Source: Candidatus Baltobacteraceae bacterium
Lineage (GTDB): Bacteria; Vulcanimicrobiota; Vulcanimicrobiia; Vulcanimicrobiales; Vulcanimicrobiaceae
NCBI GenBank assembly: GCA_036488875.1
Contig: DASXGW010000014.1
Location: 62,001 to 126,000 of the forward strand
Length of the DNA: 64,000 bases
Direction: 5' to 3'
Shown here: positions 15,898 to 24,615 of the stretch, one piece after another
How the letters are laid out: the number at the start of each line of letters is the position of its first letter
Numbering within the stretch: the first letter of the stretch is position 1
The notes under the pieces: generated by a model
What the model was told of the DNA's origin: nothing
What the model saw: the letters and a program-made list of their open reading frames with translations, nothing else
The model's database searches: none
Translations under genes and position numbers: made by a program

Positions 15898-17451
15898 ATG
15901 CCGGTGCACCTCAAACCGCTCCATCCGATCGACTTCCTGATCCGGAGCGCGCACGTGTATCGCGAAAAAACGGCCGTCGTCGACGGCGAGGTACGCCGCA
16001 CGTATCCCGAGATGCTCGATCGCGTCTATCGCTTCGCGCGGATATTGCAGCAGATGGGCCTCAAATCCGGCGATCGCGTAGCCGTATTGGCGCCCAACGT
16101 TTCGCAGATGCTCGAAGCGCATTTTGCGGTTCCGCTCGCCGGCGGCGTTCTGTGCACGCTGAACATTCGCTTGATGCCCGGCGAGATCGCGTACATTTTG
16201 GAGCATTGCGGCGCATCGTTCGTGTTGTACGACGCCGAGCTCGAAGTGCTCTTAGCACGGTACCACGGGAGCGCGCGATTGACGAGCTTCGGGGATTTCG
16301 AGCGCGAGCTAGCCGCAACGCCCAACGATCCGGTGGTGCCGAATCTTTCCGACGAAGACGCCACCATCGCGATCAACTACACCAGCGGCACGACCGGGCG
16401 CCCTAAAGGCGTCATGTTCAGCTATCGCGGTGCGTACCTCAACGCCATCGCCGAAGTCTTTCACGCCGGCCTGCGTCCGGAGAGCGTCTATCTTTGGACG
16501 GTTCCGATGTTTCATTGCAACGGCTGGTGCTTCACGTGGGCGGTGACGGCGGCCGGCGCCACCAACGTCTGTTTGCGCAAGATCGACTACGGGCGCGTTC
16601 TCGAACTGATCGCGAAAGAGCGCGTCACGCACCTCTGTGCCGCGCCGACGGTGCTGGTCGGGATTGCGAATCATCCCGAGGCAAAACCGTTCGAACGGCC
16701 GCTGCACGTCACCACCGCGGGCGCACCGCCTTCGCCGCACACCATCCTGCAGATGGAAGAACTGGGCGCGACCGTAACGCACGTCTATGGCCTGACCGAA
16801 ACGTACGGCCCGTTCACCGTCTGCGCTTGGAAAACCGACTGGGACGCGCACGAGCCGCAGGCGCGCGCAAAGCTCAAGTCGCGCCAGGGCGTTCCGTTCT
16901 TTACCGTCGGCGTCGACGATCTGCGAGTCGTCGACGAAGCGATGAACGACGTGCCCGCCGACGGCGCGACGCAAGGCGAGATCGTCATGCGCGGCAACAA
17001 CGTGATGAAAGGCTACTATAACGATCCCGAGGGGACCGCGAAGGCGTTTGCCGGCGGCTACTTTCACTCCGGCGACGTTGCGGTGATGCATCCCGACGGT
17101 TACATCGAGATTCGCGACCGCGCGAAAGATATCATCATCAGCGGCGGTGAGAACATCTCGACGATTCAAGTCGAGAAGACGATCATGGAGCATCCGGCCG
17201 TGCTGGAATGTGCGGTCGTGGCCAAGCCCGACGAAAAGTGGGGTGAGGTTCCCAAAGCGTTCGTGTCGCTCAAACCCGGCGCGGCAGCAACGGAGGACGA
17301 CATCATCGCCTTCTGCCGCGAGCGGCTGCCGGGATTCAAAACGCCCAAAGCGGTCGAGTTCTGCGACCTTCCGAAGACGTCGACCGGAAAGATTCAGAAG
17401 TTCGTCTTACGCGACCGCGAATGGGCCGGCCGCGAAAAAAAGGTTAACTAG
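15898..17451 (+). CDS. AMP-dependent acyl-CoA synthetase/ligase
   Basis: A 517-residue adenylate-forming enzyme of the medium/long-chain fatty acyl-CoA ligase type. The nucleotide motif YTSGTTGRPKGVM is near residues 160-172, YGLTETYGP near residue 298, and the hinge/GYYN region and IIISGGENIS near residues 415-424. The C-terminal catalytic Lys is in KTSTGKIQKF near residue 500. The acyl substrate cannot be deduced. Start ATG 15898; no strong ribosome-binding site is visible. It stands 15 bases from divergent tlyA, and its stop overlaps that of the convergent flavoprotein gene. Confidence 0.93.
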   Translation: MPVHLKPLHPIDFLIRSAHVYREKTAVVDGEVRRTYPEMLDRVYRFARILQQMGLKSGDRVAVLAPNVSQMLEAHFAVPLAGGVLCTLNIRLMPGEIAYILEHCGASFVLYDAELEVLLARYHGSARLTSFGDFERELAATPNDPVVPNLSDEDATIAINYTSGTTGRPKGVMFSYRGAYLNAIAEVFHAGLRPESVYLWTVPMFHCNGWCFTWAVTAAGATNVCLRKIDYGRVLELIAKERVTHLCAAPTVLVGIANHPEAKPFERPLHVTTAGAPPSPHTILQMEELGATVTHVYGLTETYGPFTVCAWKTDWDAHEPQARAKLKSRQGVPFFTVGVDDLRVVDEAMNDVPADGATQGEIVMRGNNVMKGYYNDPEGTAKAFAGGYFHSGDVAVMHPDGYIEIRDRAKDIIISGGENISTIQVEKTIMEHPAVLECAVVAKPDEKWGEVPKAFVSLKPGAAATEDDIIAFCRERLPGFKTPKAVEFCDLPKTSTGKIQKFVLRDREWAGREKKVN

Positions 17452-18278
17452 TCGGCGGCGCGATCTTCGAGCAGGTCTTCATTAATGGCCATTGCCGCGC
17501 TAGCTCCGCTGGCGGCTGCCAACACGAGTTGATGGGCTGTCGTGACGGCATCGCCTGCGGCGTAGCAGCCGTGCACGCTCGTGCGGCCACAATCGTCGAT
17601 TGCAATTGCGCCGTCGTCGCGAACCTGCAAACCGAGTGCGTCAACGAGCGGATAGCGTAGACGCAGGGGTGCCGTAAGGAAAATCGCATCGCACTGCCTG
17701 CGCGATCCGTCGCGAAGCACGACTTCCGGGCAACCGCCCTCCTCGATGTGCGTAACGGAGTCCTGCTCGCACACGCAAACATCCTGACTCCATTGCCGCA
17801 GCTCGGCCGCGAGTTCTTCGGCGCGAGCACCTTTCCCGATGACGGCAAGTGATTTACCTCTGTACTCCCACGCGTCGCAATAGGGACAGACGAACGCCTT
17901 ATAGCCCCAAAGCTGCGTCAATCCCTCGATATCCGGTAACTCGTCATACATTCCGGTAGCCAACAGCAGCTTTTTCGTGCGGTAGATCGCTCCGGAGGCG
18001 TCCGTTAGTACGAAGCCCCGCTCCTCCTCGCGTGCGTCGGAGATGTAGGCATCGGCAAAGGTCACGGTGGGGTAGACGGCAATTTGCTCCCGCGCGATGC
18101 GAAGCAGTTCGCGGGGATCGATTCCTTCGCGCGAGAGAAAACCGTGAACCTCGCGCGCCAGTACGTTGCGCGGTCGGCCTTCGTCGCAAACGAGCACATG
18201 ACGCCGTGACCGGCCAAGAATAAGCGCGGCGCTCAAACCCGCCGCGCCGCCGCCGACAACGATGACTTCGTATTCCAT
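17448..18278 (-). CDS. Thioredoxin-reductase-like FAD oxidoreductase with CPYC motif
   Basis: A 276-residue class II pyridine-nucleotide-disulfide oxidoreductase fold. The FAD site VVGGGAAGLSAAL is near residues 6-18, the redox pair CPYC near residues 130-133, the NADPH-binding strand SLAVIGKGARAEEL near residues 145-158 and the FAD motif GCYAAGDAVT near residue 241. It is shorter than standard TrxB (about 310). No thioredoxin gene is adjacent, so the electron acceptor is uncertain. Start ATG 18278. Confidence 0.9.
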   Translation of the reverse strand: MEYEVIVVGGGAAGLSAALILGRSRRHVLVCDEGRPRNVLAREVHGFLSREGIDPRELLRIAREQIAVYPTVTFADAYISDAREEERGFVLTDASGAIYRTKKLLLATGMYDELPDIEGLTQLWGYKAFVCPYCDAWEYRGKSLAVIGKGARAEELAAELRQWSQDVCVCEQDSVTHIEEGGCPEVVLRDGSRRQCDAIFLTAPLRLRYPLVDALGLQVRDDGAIAIDDCGRTSVHGCYAAGDAVTTAHQLVLAAASGASAAMAINEDLLEDRAAD

Positions 18279-18313
18279 GGCGCTCTTTGCCCCGACGCGA
18301 GCGCCGCCTAACG

Positions 18314-19351
18314 CTAACCTTTCTTGCGTGCGGCGATTGCGGTGACGGGAGTCGGCAAGAGCGGCCGATCTTCGACGTCGCCGAAGCCGGCGGCGGCGAG
18401 CATGCGCTCGAGTTCGGTTCGCGTGTACGCGTCGCCGGCTTGCGTGTTCGCGAGCATCGTAAACGCAAAACGCGCCGCCATCGGAGGCGTAACCCGATCG
18501 TCGTTGGGCACGAACTCGACGATCACGACTTGACCGCCCGGTTTCAGCGCCCCCGCCACCTTGCGCAGCAGCTTGACGTTGGTCTCTTCGTTGAAGTGAT
18601 GCAGAAAGTTCGGAATGAGCACGACGTCGTAGTCGTTGCCGAATGCGACGTCGAACGCGTCGCCCGGCAACTCCTCAAATCGATCTTGCAAACCAGCCTC
18701 CTTTGCGCGCTCGCGCGCAACGGCAAGAACCGGCTCCCAGTCCAGCGCGACGATGCGCGCTTTGGGAAACCGGCGCCCGACGGCAAACCCGAACTCGCCG
18801 TGACCGGCTGCGATGTCGAGGACTTTGGCTTCGGCGTTCGGGTCAACGCTAACGACTTGCGCGGTCAGCATGGCCGGAAACGCCATGAACGATGCCATAG
18901 CGCGCGCGAATAGCGGCCACAGGTCGTGCTCCGGCGCCATAGTAGCGACGTCGGACGTCGTGCCCGCACGAACGGCCTCGACGGCCGCCTGCATCAGCTC
19001 GATCGATTTCGGTGCGGCAAGAAACTCTAAGGCCGAACCCAGGAACGCCGGCGACTGCCGGTCCAAGAACATCGCAGCATCGGGCGACAGCGCGTACGCC
19101 GAAGCGGTCTTCGTCAGTAGTCCGAGCGTCGTCAGGAAGTCGCAGAGAATTCGCGCGCCGCGCTCTGAAATGTCGCGCGCCTTGGCAATCTCCGGCACGG
19201 TAGCGTGCCCCTGGGCGATTGCCGTGAAGACGTCGCACTCGACCGCGGCCTTCAGCGCGAACGTACGCTGATACGCAAATGCCGTATCGATAATCGCCGC
19301 CGGCGATGGGGCTTGACCGGTGGCATCGGAAGGTGAAGCGGTGGCGCTCAT
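18314..19351 (-). CDS. SAM-dependent O-methyltransferase (dimerisation domain plus methyltransferase)
   Basis: A 345-residue protein of the plant-type/polyketide O-methyltransferase family. Residues about 20-110 form a winged-helix dimerisation domain. The methyltransferase domain shows VLDIAAGHGEFGFAVG near residues 179-194, the post-motif LPGDAFDVAFGNDYDVV, and PGGQVVIVEF near residues 265-274. Start ATG 19351 is set by a GAGGAGA ribosome-binding site; a longer frame lacks one. The methyl acceptor is unknown; small-molecule secondary metabolite tailoring is typical of the family. Confidence 0.88.
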   Translation of the reverse strand: MSATASPSDATGQAPSPAAIIDTAFAYQRTFALKAAVECDVFTAIAQGHATVPEIAKARDISERGARILCDFLTTLGLLTKTASAYALSPDAAMFLDRQSPAFLGSALEFLAAPKSIELMQAAVEAVRAGTTSDVATMAPEHDLWPLFARAMASFMAFPAMLTAQVVSVDPNAEAKVLDIAAGHGEFGFAVGRRFPKARIVALDWEPVLAVARERAKEAGLQDRFEELPGDAFDVAFGNDYDVVLIPNFLHHFNEETNVKLLRKVAGALKPGGQVVIVEFVPNDDRVTPPMAARFAFTMLANTQAGDAYTRTELERMLAAAGFGDVEDRPLLPTPVTAIAARKKG

Positions 19352-19445
19352 GATTTCTCCTCGTTCGAGTGAGTAGCGGCGAACTTTGGATGCTTCGCGC
19401 AGTACCCGCTCCAAGTCTCTTTCAACCGCGGAGGCGCGAGCGAAA

Positions 19446-20537
19446 CTATCGCACCCGTGTCGTTAACGAGTCGATAAATGCGGTCGCGACTCCGTCTTTC
19501 GTTCCGACACCCACGACGGCACCGTCCTGCGTAAAGCCATAGGCGGCTTCGAAGTGCCAGCCGGGCGTGGGCGTTAGCTGATCCAATAAGCGCAGGCGGT
19601 TGTGATCCCAGAGGAACGCGTAATGCCGGCCGTCGCGGTCAATGATCGAGCCGGCGATGCGGTGAGACGCATCCGTCGAGTACGCTACGCCTCTGACACC
19701 TTTTGGTGCTAAGTGAAGTTCCTCGCCCGCAGCCGTCCAGGCGACCGGATGGGGCGTGCAGCAACGATACATCACGTTACCGATCCCAAATGATTGGTCG
19801 AACGGCGGCGCATCACTTCCAACGGTAAATCCATCGGGTGCGACGTCGAACGCCTCTCCCACTCCAAGCTCGCGCACGCGTCCGTCATGACTTGAAACGG
19901 CCTTGAACGTCTGCTGCGCGGTATCGATGCCGATCGGAACTATCCCGCCGTGCAAATACCCTCGATATCCCACCGCGTAAGCGCCCGCAACCGCGCGCAA
20001 GTTAAACGTGCCAAGGTGGTCGCATCTCGAACCAACGATGCGCGTTGCCTCCGGAGCGTACTCACTCGTCCCCACCTCATCGAAAAATACGTGGCTCGAA
20101 TGCTCGTAGCTTACGTCGAGCGCACCTGACGGTTCGATCCGCAAAATATGCCCCGCGTATCCCTCATTCGGACGACATTTTTTTAAGTCAACGCGCTTCC
20201 AGGCCGCGCCTGCGAGCCGGAACGCATCGTAATCGATACCAATATCCGCACCGTCGACCGGTTGCACGAGGTCGACGAACGGCACGCCGGCGGGCGACAC
20301 CACCCCGAGCGCCAGGAAGGCGTGTTCGCTTCTCGCACTGGGGGGTTGCTCGGGCAGCGCGACCGCCGCGCCGTTTCGCCAGATTCGTAACGTGCCGTAG
20401 TCCGGAACCCCAAACGTGACGTCCGCCGCAATGACGTCACGACCGATACTGATCGGGACGCGATCGCTGTCGATTTTGTCGATGCCCAGAATCGTACCCT
20501 GGGCGGGCAGTGAAAGCGCCTGAACCAAAGCGAACAC
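19446..20537 (-). CDS. Secreted HAF-repeat-like protein of unknown function
   Basis: About 363 residues with a hydrophobic N-terminus that looks like a signal peptide (VFALVQALSLPAQG). The C-terminal part contains HAF-type repeat signatures such as HYAFLWDHNRLRLLDQL followed by AYGFTQDGAVVGVG, and weaker earlier copies, which suggests a beta-propeller. Start is uncertain: GTG 20537 is used, but CTG 20549 overlaps the xseB stop (CTGA) in the same frame. Base composition looks more AT-rich than neighbouring genes by eye. No enzymatic motif is seen. Confidence 0.6.
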   Translation of the reverse strand: MFALVQALSLPAQGTILGIDKIDSDRVPISIGRDVIAADVTFGVPDYGTLRIWRNGAAVALPEQPPSARSEHAFLALGVVSPAGVPFVDLVQPVDGADIGIDYDAFRLAGAAWKRVDLKKCRPNEGYAGHILRIEPSGALDVSYEHSSHVFFDEVGTSEYAPEATRIVGSRCDHLGTFNLRAVAGAYAVGYRGYLHGGIVPIGIDTAQQTFKAVSSHDGRVRELGVGEAFDVAPDGFTVGSDAPPFDQSFGIGNVMYRCCTPHPVAWTAAGEELHLAPKGVRGVAYSTDASHRIAGSIIDRDGRHYAFLWDHNRLRLLDQLTPTPGWHFEAAYGFTQDGAVVGVGTKDGVATAFIDSLTTRVR

Positions 20538-20545
20538 CAGCGTCT

Positions 20546-20782
20546 TCAGAATGGGATTTGATCTCCGGCGTCTTTTCCGGCGGGATGCGACGTTTCGGAC
20601 GTTGCTTGTTCGATCTGTTCCTGCGCGTTCTTGAGAAGTACTTCGCACTCGCGCGCAAGCGCACGCCCCTCCTTGAACAACGCGATCGCCCGGTCGAGGT
20701 CGGCGCCCGCCTCGAGCTCTTTGACGATTGCGTCGATACGATCCATCTTCTCTTCGAAGGTCTTGGGTACGCGGTCAGGCAT
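20546..20782 (-). CDS. xseB: Exodeoxyribonuclease VII small subunit
   Basis: A 78-residue XseB. It has the family core TFEEKMDRIDAIVKELEAG near residues 8-26 followed by LDRAIALFKEGRAL near residues 29-42, a two-helix coiled coil that binds XseA. It overlaps the end of xseA by 8 bases, the usual arrangement. Start ATG 20782. Confidence 0.95.
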   Translation of the reverse strand: MPDRVPKTFEEKMDRIDAIVKELEAGADLDRAIALFKEGRALARECEVLLKNAQEQIEQATSETSHPAGKDAGDQIPF

Positions 20783-22052
20783 CGTCGTTCACCTTTTCGA
20801 CTCGGGCCGTGAGGCTCCCCACGAAGAGCCGGGCTTCGATCTCGTCGCCGGGCGCGGTCTCGCGCGCGTCGCGCAAAGCGCGCCCACCCTTCGAAACGAT
20901 CGCGTATCCGCGTTCCAACGGCTGCAGCGGATCGTTTCCGGCAAGGCGTGCTTGTGCGCGCTCGAGCATTCGCGCGCGATCGGAGAAGTATCGGTCGCTC
21001 GCGCGTGCGAGACGTTCTCGGCCGACCGCGAGTTGCGTCACGCGGCGCTGAACACGGTTCGATGGATTTTGCGCCAGGAGTTTGCGCGCGAGAACGTTGA
21101 GGCGATCGCTGCGCTTGACGCGCCAACGCTCCCAAGCGCGCACCAGGGAGTCGGCGGCAACGTCACCGCGTTGCGCGGCGCGCGTGATGATCGACGACAC
21201 GGCGCGGGTCAATCGACCGCGTTGATCCACCAGGCGCCGCGTCACTTCCGACCACGATCCGGCAATGTACTCCGCTGCAGCCGTCGGCGTTTTGAAGACC
21301 GCGTCTGCCGCTTCGTCGGCGAGATGCCGGTCGCCGGTGTGCCCGATCGCCGTAACGACCGGATAACGCGAACGAACGATCGCGCGCACGACCGGTTCGG
21401 TGTTGAACGGATAACGATCTTCGTACGAACCGCCGCCGCGAAGCAGCACGATCGCGTCGACGCGTTCGCGAGCAGCGCGATCGATCGCATCGGCGATGTC
21501 GATTTCCGCACCTTCGCCCTGTACGCGCGTTTCGACGAACGTCACGACGACGTTCGGCGCCTTCTCGCGCAAGGTCGTTTCGAAATCGGCGGCGCCCTTG
21601 CCGCGCGCCGACACCAATGCGACGCGGTGCGGAAATCGCGGAAACGCGCGCTTGCGCGACTCGTCGAACAATCCCTCAACTTGCAGCTTCTTACGCAGCG
21701 CTTCCACCTTGGCGGCTAAAGCGCCGACACCGAACGGCGCGAGTTCCATGACGCGCAGCTGATACTCGCTGCGCCGCTCCCAAATGCCGACCGGTCCCGT
21801 CGCCACCACCGCGATGCCGTCGCTTACCGCGGGGAACGTCTTCGCTTCACCGGCAAACGCAAAGCACCGCAGCACGGCGCGATCGTCTTTGAGGCTGAAA
21901 TACACGTTGCCGTTGTTTTGCGGCTTCCAATCCGAAATTTCACCGACGACGGCAATGCGGCGTAACGCCGGTACTTTCTGCTCGACCAAACGCCGAAGAC
22001 GATCCGAAAACTGCGAGACCGTGAGTTGGAGAATCGCCGGCGCTTCGTTCAT
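20775..22052 (-). CDS. xseA: Exodeoxyribonuclease VII large subunit
   Basis: A 425-residue XseA. An N-terminal OB-fold domain (about 10-105) shows VVGEISDWKPQNNGNVYFSL, and the nuclease core shows FPHRVALVSARGKGAADF near residue 140, LLRGGGSYED near residue 197 and AIGHTGDRHLADEAAD near residues 225-240. A coiled-coil C-terminus follows. It degrades single-stranded DNA with XseB. Start ATG 22052 shares one base with the PBP1A stop (TAATG); a longer frame upstream is only a shadow of the PBP gene. Confidence 0.95.
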   Translation of the reverse strand: MNEAPAILQLTVSQFSDRLRRLVEQKVPALRRIAVVGEISDWKPQNNGNVYFSLKDDRAVLRCFAFAGEAKTFPAVSDGIAVVATGPVGIWERRSEYQLRVMELAPFGVGALAAKVEALRKKLQVEGLFDESRKRAFPRFPHRVALVSARGKGAADFETTLREKAPNVVVTFVETRVQGEGAEIDIADAIDRAARERVDAIVLLRGGGSYEDRYPFNTEPVVRAIVRSRYPVVTAIGHTGDRHLADEAADAVFKTPTAAAEYIAGSWSEVTRRLVDQRGRLTRAVSSIITRAAQRGDVAADSLVRAWERWRVKRSDRLNVLARKLLAQNPSNRVQRRVTQLAVGRERLARASDRYFSDRARMLERAQARLAGNDPLQPLERGYAIVSKGGRALRDARETAPGDEIEARLFVGSLTARVEKVNDDA

Positions 22053-24217
22053 TACGGCGGATTGATCGGCGAGGTTGGCGCCGCGGTCGCGACCGGCGGC
22101 ACCGGTTCGGCCGAGCCCGCCGGCGAGTCTCCCGGCGACGGTTGCGGCGAATCGACCGTCGCCGCGTTTGGATCGGCCGCACTGCTCGTCGGCACCGGCG
22201 TCTCCTCCGGCGGAAGCGTCGGCTGCCCCGCACTGGGCAGCGACGGCGTCTGATCCTCGACCGCGTAGTTGGTCAGGGTCGATCCGCAGGGCCCCTGCGG
22301 CTCCGTGCCTTTGACGTAATACTCGGTTCCGCGCCCGCATCCGGCCATGCGCACGACGTCGTCGGGCATGACGAAATCGCGCGGCTTGGTTCCCTTTAGC
22401 GCCGCTTTCATGAACCGCGCCCAGATACGCGCGGGAATGTTTCCGCCGTACGATTCGTACATGCGCGTGTAGTCGTCGTTGCCCAGCCACACCGCCGTCA
22501 CCAAGTCGGGCGTAAAGCCGACGAACCACGCGTCGCGGAAGTCCGACGTCGTTCCGGTTTTCCCGGCGGCCGGGCGTCCGATGATCGCGTTGGGATAACC
22601 GGTGCCGTGATTGATCACGTCTTCGAGCATCGTCGTAATGACGTACGCCGTGCCCGAGCTCACGACGTCGACCGACTGCGGGTACTGATCGTCGAGCACG
22701 GTACTGCCGAACGAGTCCTTGACGATGCGGAACGGCGTCGGATCGACGTGCAATCCTTGATTGGCAATCGTGGAGTAGCCGCTGGCGTGTTCGAGCGGCG
22801 TCACCACGCCCGAGCCGAGCGCGAGCGAGAGATTGGCCTCGAGCGGCGACTGGATGCCCATCCGATGCGCGTAATCGATGACTTTGTCGAGCCCGATGCG
22901 ATCGGCGACCTTCACCGCAACGACGTTGCGCGAAAGGGCCAGCGCTTCACGCATCGTGATCTGCCCGAGATACCGGAAGTCGTCGTCCTGGGGAGACCAC
23001 AGCGTGCCGTCGCCCATCGGATAACTCACGGGCGTATCGCCGATGAGAGTGTTGGCCGGCATTCCCGTGTCGACGGCGGCGGTGTAGACGTAGAGCTTGA
23101 ACGACGATCCGGGCTGACGATGCGCCTGCCACGCGCGATTGAACTGATTCTTTAACGAAAAGCCGGTTCCGCCGACCATCGCAAGGATCTCGCCCGTCGA
23201 AGGGCGCAGCGCGACCAGCGCCGCCTGATGCGCGTTGATGCCCTCGGAGATCGCACTTTGGACGCCCCAGTCGATGGCATCTTGCGCCGCCTGCTGCATC
23301 TTTGGATCGACGGTCGTGTAGACTTGCAGGCCGCCTTCTTCAACGGCATCGTTGCCGAAAAGATGCTGCAGCTGCGCGATCGCGTACGTCGTGAAGTACG
23401 GATAACGATATCCTTGCAAGCCGGGCGGCCGTTGTGCGATCAATCCCAGCGGGCCGTCGTACGCGGCATCGGACTCGGCCTGCGAGACGTATCCGCTTTC
23501 CACCATGCGATCGAGCACGTGCCGCTGGCGGTCGCGCGCTAAATCGAGATTCGCAAACGGCGAGTAATCCGAAGGCGCCGCCACGACGCCCGCGAGCATC
23601 GCCGCCTGCGCCAGGGTCAGCTTGTCGACGCTGCGGCCGAAGTACGTGTGAGCGGCGGCGTCGACGCCGTACGCTCCGGCGCCTAAATAGATGATGTTGA
23701 GATAACGCTCGAGGATTTCATCCTTGGTGTAAAAGCGCTCGATTTCGATGGCCAGCAGCGCCTCTTGGATCTTCCGCGAGATCGAGACTTCGTCGGTCAG
23801 GAAGAGACGACGAGCTAGCTGCTGCGTGATCGTGGACGCGCCTTGAAACTGTTGGTGCGTGAAGTCGGCCACGGCGGCGCGCATGATGCCGCCGAAATCG
23901 ACGCCGTGATGATAGTAAAAGTTGTGGTCCTCGTTGGCAATGAACGCTTCGCGAACGATCGGCGGAATGCGCGAGATCGGCACCCAGACGCGATTTTCTT
24001 TGTAGACCGACGCCAAGAGCGACCCGTCGCGCGCGAAGATCCGCGTCGAACTGGCGGGCTGGTAGTCGGCCATGCGGCTAATGTCGGGCAGGTTGCGCGC
24101 GTAGGCCGCCACAATGCCCGCGACGGTTCCCGCGCAGAACAGCACCAACATCAAAAGCGCGACGAAAATGCCGCGCCACACCTTGGAGATCTGCTTGCGT
24201 TTCTTAGGTCTTCGCAT
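22052..24217 (-). CDS. Penicillin-binding protein 1A (bifunctional GT51/transpeptidase)
   Basis: A 721-residue class A PBP that polymerises and cross-links peptidoglycan. A basic cytoplasmic tail and one transmembrane helix (about 15-40) are followed by the GT51 domain with catalytic Glu96 in NEDHNFYYHHGVD. The transpeptidase domain has SSFK at 371-374, SRN at 429-431 and KTGT at 553-556. The last 60 residues are a Pro/Ser/Thr-rich extracellular tail. It overlaps nusB by 14 bases and xseA by one, inside the accB-accC-nusB-pbp-xse run. Confidence 0.95.
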   Translation of the reverse strand: MRRPKKRKQISKVWRGIFVALLMLVLFCAGTVAGIVAAYARNLPDISRMADYQPASSTRIFARDGSLLASVYKENRVWVPISRIPPIVREAFIANEDHNFYYHHGVDFGGIMRAAVADFTHQQFQGASTITQQLARRLFLTDEVSISRKIQEALLAIEIERFYTKDEILERYLNIIYLGAGAYGVDAAAHTYFGRSVDKLTLAQAAMLAGVVAAPSDYSPFANLDLARDRQRHVLDRMVESGYVSQAESDAAYDGPLGLIAQRPPGLQGYRYPYFTTYAIAQLQHLFGNDAVEEGGLQVYTTVDPKMQQAAQDAIDWGVQSAISEGINAHQAALVALRPSTGEILAMVGGTGFSLKNQFNRAWQAHRQPGSSFKLYVYTAAVDTGMPANTLIGDTPVSYPMGDGTLWSPQDDDFRYLGQITMREALALSRNVVAVKVADRIGLDKVIDYAHRMGIQSPLEANLSLALGSGVVTPLEHASGYSTIANQGLHVDPTPFRIVKDSFGSTVLDDQYPQSVDVVSSGTAYVITTMLEDVINHGTGYPNAIIGRPAAGKTGTTSDFRDAWFVGFTPDLVTAVWLGNDDYTRMYESYGGNIPARIWARFMKAALKGTKPRDFVMPDDVVRMAGCGRGTEYYVKGTEPQGPCGSTLTNYAVEDQTPSLPSAGQPTLPPEETPVPTSSAADPNAATVDSPQPSPGDSPAGSAEPVPPVATAAPTSPINPP

Positions 24218-24611
24218 CTGCCTTGGCGACGGCGTTGAGGACGCCGTTGACGAACCTTCCCGAATCTTCGGTCGAGAACCGCTTGGCCAGTTCCACGGCC
24301 TCGTTGATCGCTACCGCCGGCGGCGATTCCGGCCGGCAACGCAACTCGAAAGTACCCATTTGCAACAGTAAACGGTCGATCGTCGGTAAGCGTTCGATCG
24401 TCCACCCCTCGAGCAACGGCCCGACGATGTCGTCGGCACTTGTCGAGAACTCGAGCGTCCCGAGGACCAAGTCGCGCACGAACGTGCGGTGTCCCGAATC
24501 GGCCTCGGAGCTGACGACCTCGTCGAGCGCTTCACCGGGTTCCCGTCCACCGACCGAGACCGAATAGAGAACCTGTAGCGCTTGTTCTCGTCCGAGACGC
24601 CGTGAAGCCAT
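24204..24611 (-). CDS. nusB: Transcription antitermination factor NusB
   Basis: A 135-residue all-helical NusB. The family start RRLGREQALQVLYS near residues 4-17 is followed by the C-terminal core PPAVAINEAVELAKRFSTEDSG and FVNGVLNAV near residues 96-127. It binds boxA RNA with S10 during rRNA transcription. It follows accC by 4 bases; accB-accC-nusB linkage is common in Gram-positive-side bacteria. Confidence 0.96.
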   Translation of the reverse strand: MASRRLGREQALQVLYSVSVGGREPGEALDEVVSSEADSGHRTFVRDLVLGTLEFSTSADDIVGPLLEGWTIERLPTIDRLLLQMGTFELRCRPESPPAVAINEAVELAKRFSTEDSGRFVNGVLNAVAKADAKT

Positions 24612-24615
24612 GGCG

